Shown piece after piece: positions 1 to 5,603 of a stretch of 6,781 nt of DNA. Below the pieces are notes generated by a model. It was not told the DNA's origin, searched no databases, and saw only the letters and a list, made by a program, of their open reading frames with translations. The stretch comes from an uncultured cyanobacterium (GTDB lineage: Bacteria; Cyanobacteriota; Cyanobacteriia; Pseudanabaenales; Pseudanabaenaceae): the NCBI GenBank assembly GCA_903819605.1, contig CAIJEA010000691.1, forward strand, positions 1 through 6,781, given 5' to 3'. The position numbers and the translations under genes were made by a program. Numbering within the stretch: position 1 is the first letter of the stretch; every line of letters starts with the position of its first letter.

Positions 1-228
1 GCCATTTGCAAAAATTCCTTCTAAAAGAAATTTATACAAATAGCTTGGGCTGCGATTACTTATTTAGAATTGTCTCTTAAGTTACAGATTTCCGATATCA
101 AGCGATCGGGTGAATCCCTCTCATCTATTTAACAAAATATTGGTTTTAAAGAATTTAGGATATATCGCTCACAGAGTAGCGTCTTCTTTAATAGAGCCTT
201 AAAATCAAAACCTTGATAGATAGATGCG

Positions 229-263
229 CCATTTAGAATATTGCTTGGCAATACTCTAAATGG
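229..263 (-). terminator. Hairpin 10 nt past the crhR stop
   Basis: Arms 229-244 and 248-263 form a 16-bp stem with a 3-nt loop. Read as plus-strand RNA the stem has one A/C mismatch. Read as minus-strand RNA, the helicase strand, that position becomes a G-U pair and the stem is unbroken. No U-run follows on either side, so it may be a weak or factor-assisted terminator or a 3'-end stabilising hairpin. The remaining bases 1-228 show no gene or RNA that I recognise. Confidence 0.5.
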
Positions 264-273
264 AGTTAATAAG

Positions 274-1797
274 TTAGTACTTAACAGGAGCAGGAATAGG
301 TGCGCGATCGCGTCCAGAAGAGGAGCGACGAGAATCGTATCCACCACCATCACGACCAGAGCGAGAACCATTTCCACCTTGACCGCGCTTGATAGGTCTA
401 CCACTGTATGAACCGCCACCACCGCCGTCACGATCGCGACCACGACCGCCTTCAGGACTATGGGGTTGTTTAGCTAACACTTGTAATGCGGCTTGCTCAG
501 CTTTATCCGATTGCAGTTGGGTATAAGCCAGTTGCAGAGCAGCAGCAGCGATCGCTTGAGGATCGTAGTCCTCTACCAATTGCGATACTAATGGCAAGAA
601 TGAAGCCAACCTTTCACCTGTCAATGCTTCAAGAATCTGTTCGGTAAAGCGACCGATACGACGTTCCTGAATCTGCGCGACATTAGGCAAAGGTTGAGGA
701 GGAAGAGGCATTCCAACTTGCTGTTCCAATTGACGCAATTTGTAGCGTTCTTTTCCAGAAATCAAAGTAATCGCGATTCCTTTTTTGCCTGCGCGACCAG
801 TCCGACCAATACGGTGAACATAACGCTCAGGATCGTCTGGAATATCAAGGTTAAATACGTGAGTCAAACCATCAATATCGAGACCACGCGCCGCGATGTC
901 AGTCGCCACAACCCAGCGTACTTGTTGATTGCGGAAGCGACGCAGTAAATTCTCACGTTGAGACTGAGAGAGATTACCATGATATTCATCGACACTATGT
1001 CCAGAGGATTGTAGAATTTCCGTTAGACGGCTAGCTGAATCCTTAGTGCGGACAAAGATAATTGCCGAGGTTGGAGCTTCATATTCCAAAACAGGCAGAA
1101 GCGCTTCTTCTTTAGTGAGGTGATAGGGAACTAGATAAATCTGTTGGTCAATACGAGTAGGCGTAGAATCTTGAGTCTCCACCTTAACAGTGACAGGAGA
1201 TTTCAGGAAATTCTTTACCAAGCGCTTAACCGCTGGTGGCATAGTTGCGGAAAAGAAAGTACTCTGCTTAGTAGAAGGAGTTGTTACTAAAATCCTTTCT
1301 ACATCTTGAATGAAGCCCATATTAAGCATTTCGTCAGCTTCATCTAGAACGAACCAAGCAAGGTGCTCTAGTTTGAGCTTGCCGCGCTCCATTAAGTCGA
1401 TCACACGACCAGGCGTACCAACAACAACATGAACACCACGATCCAACTGGATCATCTGGCGGTCAATCGCCGATCCACCATAGACAGTCAGAATCTTCGC
1501 ACCAGGCTTAGTATTAAAGCTACGCAAAGCTTGACCAACTTGAATAGCCAACTCACGAGTTGGGGTCAAAATCAGCGCCTGTAGGGAATCACTATTGAGA
1601 TCTAAGCGCTCTAGAATTGGTAATGCAAAAGCAGCCGTCTTGCCAGTACCAGTTTGCGCTTGACCTAATACGTCTGCTCCTGCCAGCAGTTGTGGAATTG
1701 CTTGTTCCTGAATTGCCGTAGGTTCTGTAAACCCAATAGATTCAAGTTTAGCAACTCGTGCTTCAGAGATACCGAGAGAAAGAAAAGATGAGGGCAT
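274..1797 (-). CDS. crhR: CrhR-type DEAD-box ATP-dependent RNA helicase
   Basis: This 507-residue ATP-dependent RNA helicase remodels RNA duplexes in the cytoplasm. Visible motifs in order are Q motif GFTEPTAIQ (22-30), motif I AQTGTGKT (47-54), Ia PTRELA (79-84), Ib TPGR (128-131), II DEAD (152-155), III SAT (183-185), V ATDIAARGLDI (298-308) and VI HRIGRTGR (328-335). The stretch ALTGERLASFLPLV (391-404) and the following QAIAAAALQ match what I recall of Synechocystis CrhR, so I place it in that cold- and redox-responsive group. Residues 449-500 are a Gly/Arg/Ser/Asp-rich tail, probably an accessory RNA-binding region. The frame stays open upstream to an ATG at 1872, but those 25 residues do not look like helicase. 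The ATG at 1797 has AGGA (1804-1807) six bases upstream and starts directly with family-like sequence. Two HIP1 octamers lie inside the gene. Helicase identity is certain; orthology to CrhR is likely. Confidence 0.95.
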   Translation of the reverse strand: MPSSFLSLGISEARVAKLESIGFTEPTAIQEQAIPQLLAGADVLGQAQTGTGKTAAFALPILERLDLNSDSLQALILTPTRELAIQVGQALRSFNTKPGAKILTVYGGSAIDRQMIQLDRGVHVVVGTPGRVIDLMERGKLKLEHLAWFVLDEADEMLNMGFIQDVERILVTTPSTKQSTFFSATMPPAVKRLVKNFLKSPVTVKVETQDSTPTRIDQQIYLVPYHLTKEEALLPVLEYEAPTSAIIFVRTKDSASRLTEILQSSGHSVDEYHGNLSQSQRENLLRRFRNQQVRWVVATDIAARGLDIDGLTHVFNLDIPDDPERYVHRIGRTGRAGKKGIAITLISGKERYKLRQLEQQVGMPLPPQPLPNVAQIQERRIGRFTEQILEALTGERLASFLPLVSQLVEDYDPQAIAAAALQLAYTQLQSDKAEQAALQVLAKQPHSPEGGRGRDRDGGGGGSYSGRPIKRGQGGNGSRSGRDGGGYDSRRSSSGRDRAPIPAPVKY

Positions 1798-2014
1798 TGA
1801 TGATCCTAAGATTTGCAGCAAATTTGTTCTACGAACAGTTCGCCTATTCTGCCAATCGCACGCGATAAACAATCACTAACAAAGCCGAAGGACATCTCTG
1901 CCCTAGATTTTAAGCAGTTAAAAAAAAGCTTTTTTATGAAAACCTCAGCTTCCAAAGATTAAGATTGCTTTGGATAGTCATGCAATGGGAGAATTAAGCA
2001 AAATGAAGTTATGT
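1798..2014 (-). promoter_or_regulatory. Long 5' leader of crhR
   Basis: About 217 nt separate the predicted transcription start (near 2014) from the ATG at 1797, with no credible coding frame. It contains a 7-bp stem (1951-1957 with 1968-1974), an A-run/T-run palindrome AAAAAAGCTTTTTT (1922-1935), overlapping GTTC/GAAC units (1826-1841) and a short dyad ATTTGC-A-GCAAAT (1811-1823) next to the Shine-Dalgarno AGGA (1804-1807). Long leaders are known for cold-induced helicase genes. A regulatory role for this one is inference; no named riboswitch was recognised. Confidence 0.4.
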
Positions 2015-2020
2015 GTTTAT

Positions 2021-2048
2021 AGTATAAACCTATGTTAAAGATTGTAAA
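2021..2048 (-). promoter_or_regulatory. Candidate sigma70-type promoter of crhR
   Basis: On the minus strand a -35 TTTACA (2043-2048) and a -10 TATACT (2021-2026) are separated by 16 bases. Each matches the consensus at five of six positions. The start would fall near 2014. It lies in the gap after the upstream 79-residue gene, which suggests that crhR has its own transcript. Confidence 0.5.
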
Positions 2049-2056
2049 CAATCTTT
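2037..2056. promoter_or_regulatory. Inverted repeat overlapping the crhR -35, possible operator
   Basis: AAAGATTGT (2037-2045) and ACAATCTTT (2048-2056) are perfect 9-bp arms with a 2-bp centre. The site covers the whole predicted -35 element, the position expected for a dimeric repressor or activator. It does not resemble the cyanobacterial LexA box of the AGTAC type. No regulator can be named from sequence alone. Confidence 0.4.
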
Positions 2057-2106
2057 TCAAGAATTTATATCTATAGTACCAATTTTATGAGAGTTGATAA
2101 GCTCTT

Positions 2107-2123
2107 TTGGGACAGTATCCCAA
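2107..2123 (-). terminator. Short hairpin after the 79-residue gene
   Basis: TTGGGA (2107-2112) pairs with TCCCAA (2118-2123) around a 5-nt loop, nine bases past the stop at 2132. The stem is only 6 bp and has no U-run on the minus strand, so termination here is plausible but weak. Confidence 0.25.
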
Positions 2124-2131
2124 TAATGAAA

Positions 2132-2371
2132 TTAATTATCAGACAAAAGATTTTGTTTTGATTTGTCTAACTCTGTCCACAGATCCTTGATCTGCTGATA
2201 AGCATCGATTGGTGAGATTTTGCCACCAGTTTCTAATGCACATATGATCGAAATGCGATTCGTAAATTCTTGCAAATTAGCATCGAATGCTAAATTTTCT
2301 GGAGTAAATTCGCCTCTAAAGGTATGTCGAGGATTGATATACCGATCTTTGTCAATATTTGACATGGACAT
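2132..2371 (-). CDS. Small conserved cyanobacterial protein, function unknown
   Basis: This predicted 79-residue soluble protein has no signal peptide or membrane segment. Its middle reads like a compact helical domain: FRGEFTPENLAFDANLQEF followed by TNRISIICALETGGKISP and an amphipathic stretch through YQQIKDLWTELDKSKQNL. I recall a family of small cyanobacterial proteins with this same layout (an NLxFxANLQEF core, then LETGGKIS and a basic tail), possibly the one catalogued as DUF7219. That name is from memory and uncertain. Two ATGs lie close together (2371 and 2365), neither with a Shine-Dalgarno; the first was kept. It lies 268 bases downstream of rpsT on the same strand and probably has its own promoter; a TATAAT at 2550-2555 is the only -10-like sequence I saw and lacks a good -35. 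No function is known to me. Confidence 0.8.
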   Translation of the reverse strand: MSMSNIDKDRYINPRHTFRGEFTPENLAFDANLQEFTNRISIICALETGGKISPIDAYQQIKDLWTELDKSKQNLLSDN

Positions 2372-2569
2372 CTAGTGAGTAGGTGTAAGCGGGACAGGCT
2401 GAGAAGACCTCAAGATCGAAGACGGATTTAGCTGTAGGGAAAAGCGATTATTCTACAACCTGCCCGAATACGCAGAATTACAACAAAATACAAAAAAGTT
2501 GCTGTTGAACCGCGATGCTAATCAATTCCCAATCATCTCAATATTAATGATTATAGCAATTTCATATTA

Positions 2570-2599
2570 AGTTCTTAGTGCTTTGCAATACTAAGTACT
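2570..2599 (-). terminator. Hairpin downstream of rpsT
   Basis: Arms 2570-2579 and 2590-2599 pair with one mismatch around a 10-nt loop containing GCTTTGC, which can close by two further G-C pairs. It lies 40 bases past the rpsT stop. The minus-strand RNA continues into UAAUAU rather than a clean U-run, so it is a modest terminator candidate. Confidence 0.35.
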
Positions 2600-2639
2600 T
2601 GTATTTGCTAATGATTAGGTTCTTTATTTTGCCACCAGC

Positions 2640-2933
2640 TTAGTTTACAGCAGCAACTTTTTTGAGAGCTACAGCGAGTTTTGCTTTACGACGTGCGCCT
2701 GTGTTTCCATGAAGCACACCACGTTTTACGGCACGATCAATTTTGCTATAAGCCAAGGACTGTTTAGCATTAACTGATTCTAAGGCTTCAGGAGTAGGAT
2801 TTGCCTTATAGGCATCTACTGCTTCTAAATAGCTTTTCATTAAAGTCTTGACGGCTGACTTATATGATTTATTATGCAGACGGTTGCGCTCAGCGATCTG
2901 AATGCGCTTTTTTGCGGACTTGATATTTGCCAC
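2640..2933 (-). CDS. rpsT: 30S ribosomal protein S20
   Basis: This 97-residue protein has the normal S20 length and is rich in Lys, Arg and Ala. It begins MANIKSAKKRIQIAERNR, the classic S20 N-terminus, and later has SKIDRAVKRGVLHGNTGARRKAKL (about 63-86), the conserved C-terminal helix signature. S20 binds 16S rRNA early in assembly of the small subunit. The start codon is GTG (2931-2933), a common choice for this gene and often linked to translational autoregulation in other bacteria. It is supported by the Shine-Dalgarno AAAGGA seven bases upstream. The gene is not in an obvious operon: the neighbour on the right is divergent and the gene on the left is 268 bases away. Confidence 0.98.
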   Translation of the reverse strand: MANIKSAKKRIQIAERNRLHNKSYKSAVKTLMKSYLEAVDAYKANPTPEALESVNAKQSLAYSKIDRAVKRGVLHGNTGARRKAKLAVALKKVAAVN

Positions 2934-2940
2934 AGTTTAT

Positions 2941-2946
2941 TCCTTT
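2941..2946 (-). promoter_or_regulatory. Shine-Dalgarno fixing the rpsT GTG start
   Basis: AAAGGA on the minus strand sits seven bases before the GTG at 2933. It is the clearest ribosome binding site in the window and decides the non-ATG start. Confidence 0.8.
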
Positions 2947-3113
2947 AACGAAATGTCATGGTTTAAAGCATTTATCATCGTAACATTTTGATTGGATTTT
3001 ATAAATATAAAAACAAATTATTTTTTATAGCGATTTTTGATCGGATAAGATACTAGGTTTTTATTGAAACTCTTACTACTGCCTTCCCAACCAAAGAATA
3101 GGCGTTATAAAGT

Positions 3114-3231
3114 AAGTAACTACAGCAATTGCCAATCAAACTAACCACAAGAAAAAAATTTGAAAGCATTGCGAAGCAATGCTTTCAAATTTTTTTCTTG
3201 GTTTGGGTTTTAGCGCAAAGCGCTGTAACTT
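3114..3231. repeat. Palindromic MITE-like repeat (element A)
   Basis: The core is a perfect 25-bp inverted repeat (3148-3172 with 3176-3200) with a 3-nt loop GAA. Outside it, the two halves stay roughly complementary to the ends, AAGTAACTACAGC on the left and GCGCTGTAACTT on the right. A small AGCGC-AAA-GCGCT hairpin (3212-3224) lies in the right shoulder. GTAAC occurs directly at 3116-3120 and 3225-3229 and might be a target duplication. The left shoulder matches element B at 22 of 31 positions without gaps. This looks like a non-autonomous palindromic element. It could also be transcribed in the 5' leader of the transporter gene. Confidence 0.7.
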
Positions 3232-3258
3232 TTGACTAATTTTCACCATCAAACGCCA

Positions 3259-4905
3259 ATGACCTACTTGAATTTTGTCTCTTTCTTCGGCATTTTTGGC
3301 TTGTGCTTTGTGGCTTGGATTTTTTCTGAGGATCGCAGGGTCATTCCTTGGCGGGTCATTATCTGGGGCATCGGCTTGCAGTTAGTATTGGGCTTTTTTG
3401 TTTTTCAGCAACCACAGACTAGAGAGGTCTTGCAGAAATTTAGCGATTTGCTTAACGCTTTGTTCGATTCGGCTGATTCTGGAGCAAGATTTGTATTTGG
3501 GCGATTGCTTGTCCCGCCAACAGGTCAGGAACCTTATGCATTGTTGCCCATTCGATCCGATGGGACTTGTGCTCCTGGACAGGTTTTGCTTGATGATCTT
3601 ACAAGTGCTGCTAATTCAGCAGCAAAGTACTGTACGACTAACCGTTTAGCTTATGTATTTGCTTTTCGAGCTTTGCCCGCAGTGATTTTTTTCTCAGGAT
3701 TTATGGCCTTGCTCGAAAATATCGGCATTATCCAGATCATTGTCAATGTGTTTGCGAAGTTGTTTTTCTGGACAATGCGATTGAGTGGTGCAGAAGCTTT
3801 AAGCGGCGCTGCAAATATTTTTGTTGGGATTGAGGCGGCGATTGTCGTGAAGCCGTACTTACCTAAGATGACTCGTAGTGAACTATGTGCGATTTTAGCT
3901 TGCTGTTTTGGAACGGCGGCTTCTTCAACTTTAGCTATTTATACGAGCTTCTTAAAGCCAGTTTTTCCAAATATCCTAGGTCACTTGGTTTCTGCTTCTA
4001 TCATTGCGATCCCTGCTTGTTTTGTATTGTCAAAAATCCTCGTACCTGAAACTAGTATTCCTTTGACTATGGGAGGCATTCCTAAGGAAGATAAGTCGGC
4101 AAATTCCAATGATGATGGTGAACTCGAAAATGCAGGCGGCGAGACGATGAAGCGGATGAGTCCCATGGATGCAACGATCATTGGGGCTTTGGATGGCTTA
4201 AAAATGGCAGCTTCGATCGCGGCAATCTTGATTTTGATTGTTGGCTTAGTTGATTTGATTAATCAAATTTTTGGTGGGCTTGCAACCATTGATTCAATTA
4301 GATTTGGCGACTTGGTGATCCCGTTACCAATCGGCGGATTTTTTAAAATAGTTAACCTGCCAAATATTCAAGGAGCCTTATTTTATCCTTTGACTTTACT
4401 TACTGGGGTATCACTAGAAGACTCTTGGACAGCTTCGGTGATTATTGGTCGCCGCCTGTTAGAGACAGCGATCCCCCCCTATCAGGCTTTAGCTCAAGCC
4501 TCTAAAGATGGATTGATTAGCGATCGCACCGTGATTATTGTCAGTTATGCTCTATCAGGTTTTGCCCACCTTGCGTCGGTGGGAATTTTTGTGGGCGGCA
4601 CGATCGCTTTGATCCCGTCGCGTCGCCGAGATATTTCTGACCTTGGTTGGAAAGCTTTGTTTGTTGGCACATTAGCAACCTTAATGATTGCTTGTATTGC
4701 GGGTGTATTTGATGATGGTAGTCCTAGTATTTTGGGAGACAAGAAAAAATCTGAACCAGCACAAACTAAGCCTACTGCTACGATCGCACCAAGTACTTCA
4801 CCAAGTGTTTCCCCTAGTAGTTCTCCTAGTCATACACCAAGCACTAGCAATAGTCCTTCACCCACACCTAGCTTTTCACCTAAACCTTCACCTTCATTAC
4901 GCTAA
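3259..4905 (+). CDS. CNT (NupC-type) nucleoside transporter, divergent
   Basis: This 548-residue inner-membrane protein looks like a concentrative (ion-coupled) nucleoside transporter. Family features are an N-terminal SEDRRVIPWRVIIWGIGLQ (23-41), FAFRALPAVIFFSGF (134-148), the gate-like helix ANIFVGIEAAIVVKPYL (185-201) and the terminal YALSGFAHLASVGIFVGG (430-447) followed by the PSRRRDISDLGWKA loop (453-466). Many hydrophobic segments span residues 1-485. The known CNT substrate motif GQTEAP is replaced by GIEAA (190-194) and the usual GFAN by GFAH (434-437), so the substrate is unsure. A loop at 86-130 carries two cysteines (104, 125), and residues 493-548 form a Lys then Ser/Pro/Thr-rich low-complexity tail. 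An in-frame TTG at 3232 abuts repeat A and adds nine unfamiliar residues. The ATG at 3259 starts at the conserved helix, though neither start has a Shine-Dalgarno. Confidence 0.88.
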   Translation: MTYLNFVSFFGIFGLCFVAWIFSEDRRVIPWRVIIWGIGLQLVLGFFVFQQPQTREVLQKFSDLLNALFDSADSGARFVFGRLLVPPTGQEPYALLPIRSDGTCAPGQVLLDDLTSAANSAAKYCTTNRLAYVFAFRALPAVIFFSGFMALLENIGIIQIIVNVFAKLFFWTMRLSGAEALSGAANIFVGIEAAIVVKPYLPKMTRSELCAILACCFGTAASSTLAIYTSFLKPVFPNILGHLVSASIIAIPACFVLSKILVPETSIPLTMGGIPKEDKSANSNDDGELENAGGETMKRMSPMDATIIGALDGLKMAASIAAILILIVGLVDLINQIFGGLATIDSIRFGDLVIPLPIGGFFKIVNLPNIQGALFYPLTLLTGVSLEDSWTASVIIGRRLLETAIPPYQALAQASKDGLISDRTVIIVSYALSGFAHLASVGIFVGGTIALIPSRRRDISDLGWKALFVGTLATLMIACIAGVFDDGSPSILGDKKKSEPAQTKPTATIAPSTSPSVSPSSSPSHTPSTSNSPSPTPSFSPKPSPSLR

Positions 4906-4906
4906 A

Positions 4907-4943
4907 CAACAAAAAAGCCTCGCATCGCGAGGCTTTTTTGTTG
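4907..4943. terminator. Strong bidirectional intrinsic terminator
   Basis: A perfect 17-bp stem (4907-4923 with 4927-4943) with loop ATC starts one base after the transporter stop. It has a GC-rich core (GCCTCGC/GCGAGGC) flanked by A6 and T6, so both strands give a hairpin followed by a U-run. It should end the transporter transcript and could stop antisense read-through from the right. Confidence 0.92.
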
Positions 4944-4984
4944 GAAGAAATAAGTTTCTTAAATCTTATGAACTTACTGTGTAG

Positions 4985-4995
4985 CTATAGCAAAA
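4985..4995. repeat. Terminal inverted repeat partner of 5161-5171
   Basis: CTATAGCAAAA here is the exact reverse complement of TTTTGCTATAG at 5161-5171. The two may bound a composite element in which repeat B (5000-5106) sits between one end and the main hairpin of repeat C. Confidence 0.45.
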
Positions 4996-4999
4996 TAAG

Positions 5000-5106
5000 T
5001 TACAACAATTTGCTTTCAAACCTGCCACAAATAAAGATATAAAACCCATTGCGGTGCTTTGCCCTGCGCCCGCTTGTGTGGTGGATTTGATCGACAACTG
5101 CTGTAA
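5000..5106. repeat. Degenerate palindromic repeat (element B)
   Basis: The left arm 5000-5030 (starting TTACAACAATTTGC) and the right arm 5074-5106 (ending AACTGCTGTAA) are imperfectly complementary, and a non-palindromic centre (5031-5073) separates them. The left arm matches the left shoulder of element A at 22 of 31 ungapped positions, so B looks like an older relative with a decayed hairpin. TAAG occurs at 4996-4999 and 5104-5107, a possible but short target duplication. Confidence 0.5.
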
Positions 5107-5171
5107 GACATAAAACCCAGAAGAGAGTGGCGGAGCAAAGCGCCGCCACTCTCTTCTGGGTTTTGCTATAG
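5107..5171. repeat. Palindromic repeat (element C), also a likely terminator
   Basis: Arms 5112-5133 and 5143-5164 form a perfect 22-bp stem with a 9-nt loop, and the inner GC-AAA-GC can pair further. On the minus strand the stem begins just past the stop of the 99-residue gene and ends in GGGUUUUAU, so it can also act as its terminator. The first 20 bases (5107-5126) recur exactly at 6762-6781, which shows that this is a repeated element. Confidence 0.75.
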
Positions 5172-5465
5172 ATCTCGATATTGTTGCAACTCAGATTTTA
5201 GTTGAGCGATTTCTGCACGAAGATTATCAATAGTTTCTTGCAGCTCATCGGGAGCAATATCAATATCTTCGTTTTTGACGGTTCCCTTTTGTTGATCGGC
5301 TTTTTCCATAACTGTTTCGACAAATATCCGAATTTGTTCGCGCTGTTCGGCATCAAATTTGCCTAGGGCGCTGAGTGCATCAGTTACTGTTTCTTCAATG
5401 CGATCGATTACAGCCTCAGCAGTGGCTCTACCAATAAAGAAAGCGTCTAATGGTGATTTGCTCAT
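5166..5465 (-). CDS. Small conserved helical protein, function unknown
   Basis: This predicted 99-residue acidic protein has no signal peptide or transmembrane segment. The N-terminal half (SPLDAFFIGRATAEAVIDRIE, then ALSALGKFDAEQREQIRIF) matches a layout I recall from a conserved cyanobacterial family, perhaps DUF6825; that assignment is from memory. The C-terminal third, from about residue 70, is a probable short coiled coil with heptad-like Leu/Ile spacing (ELQETIDNLRAEIAQLKSEL). The ATG at 5465 has no Shine-Dalgarno. The last two codons and stop (GAT CTA TAG) coincide with the end of repeat C, so the exact C-terminus may have been set by a repeat insertion. It lies 138 bases downstream of ycf39 on the same strand, but a hairpin separates them. 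The function is unknown; oligomerisation through the coiled coil is only an inference. Confidence 0.82.
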   Translation of the reverse strand: MSKSPLDAFFIGRATAEAVIDRIEETVTDALSALGKFDAEQREQIRIFVETVMEKADQQKGTVKNEDIDIAPDELQETIDNLRAEIAQLKSELQQYRDL

Positions 5466-5562
5466 GATTTTGAATTATTAGAGTTAATTATTAGTTTCCA
5501 CTCGTCAATCGAATGTTATTTATAAGCTGCTTGTCTTTCTAAATATAGCAATAAAGCCCAGA

Positions 5563-5593
5563 AATAGAAGGTGTGTATATCACACCCTCTATT
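5563..5593 (-). terminator. Hairpin downstream of ycf39
   Basis: Arms 5563-5575 and 5581-5593 form a 13-bp stem with a 5-nt loop, ten bases past the ycf39 stop. The single A/C mismatch on the plus strand is a G-U pair in minus-strand RNA, so it folds best on the ycf39 strand. The following sequence is only moderately U-rich, so termination may be partial. Confidence 0.5.
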
Positions 5594-5603
5594 GGTAAAA
5601 TTT

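Larger units (their letters stand above)
2934..3258. other. Divergent intergenic region between rpsT and the transporter gene
   Basis: These 325 bases hold the rpsT Shine-Dalgarno, an AT-rich tract (about 2990-3035) that probably contains the rpsT promoter, and the palindromic repeat at 3114-3231. I found no convincing paired -35/-10 for either gene. For the plus-strand gene only an isolated TATAAA (3106-3111) stands out. No gene or RNA was recognised. Confidence 0.6.

Noticed and set aside
79..87. AAGTTACAG as a remnant end of an A/B repeat
   Set aside because: The match is only about nine bases, with no second arm or shoulder similarity nearby.
1798..1872. N-terminal extension of the helicase to the ATG at 1872
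   Set aside because: The extra 25 residues are basic and unlike helicase N-termini, while the ATG at 1797 has a well-spaced AGGA.
3148..3200. The element A hairpin as an intrinsic terminator
   Set aside because: It lies between divergent gene starts, so no transcript is expected to end there. The repeat explanation, supported by similarity to B, fits better.
3232..3258. TTG as the transporter start
   Set aside because: It abuts the end of repeat A, has no Shine-Dalgarno and adds nine residues unlike the family N-terminus. The ATG at 3259 begins at the conserved first helix.
4501..4530. GCGATCGC octamers as regulatory sites
   Set aside because: These are HIP1 octamers, abundant genome-wide in many cyanobacteria and mostly inside genes here; used only as a taxonomic clue.
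4748..4902. Ser/Pro-rich tail as a frameshifted or misassembled end
   Set aside because: The frame stays open to a stop one base before a strong terminator, so the end of the gene looks genuine.
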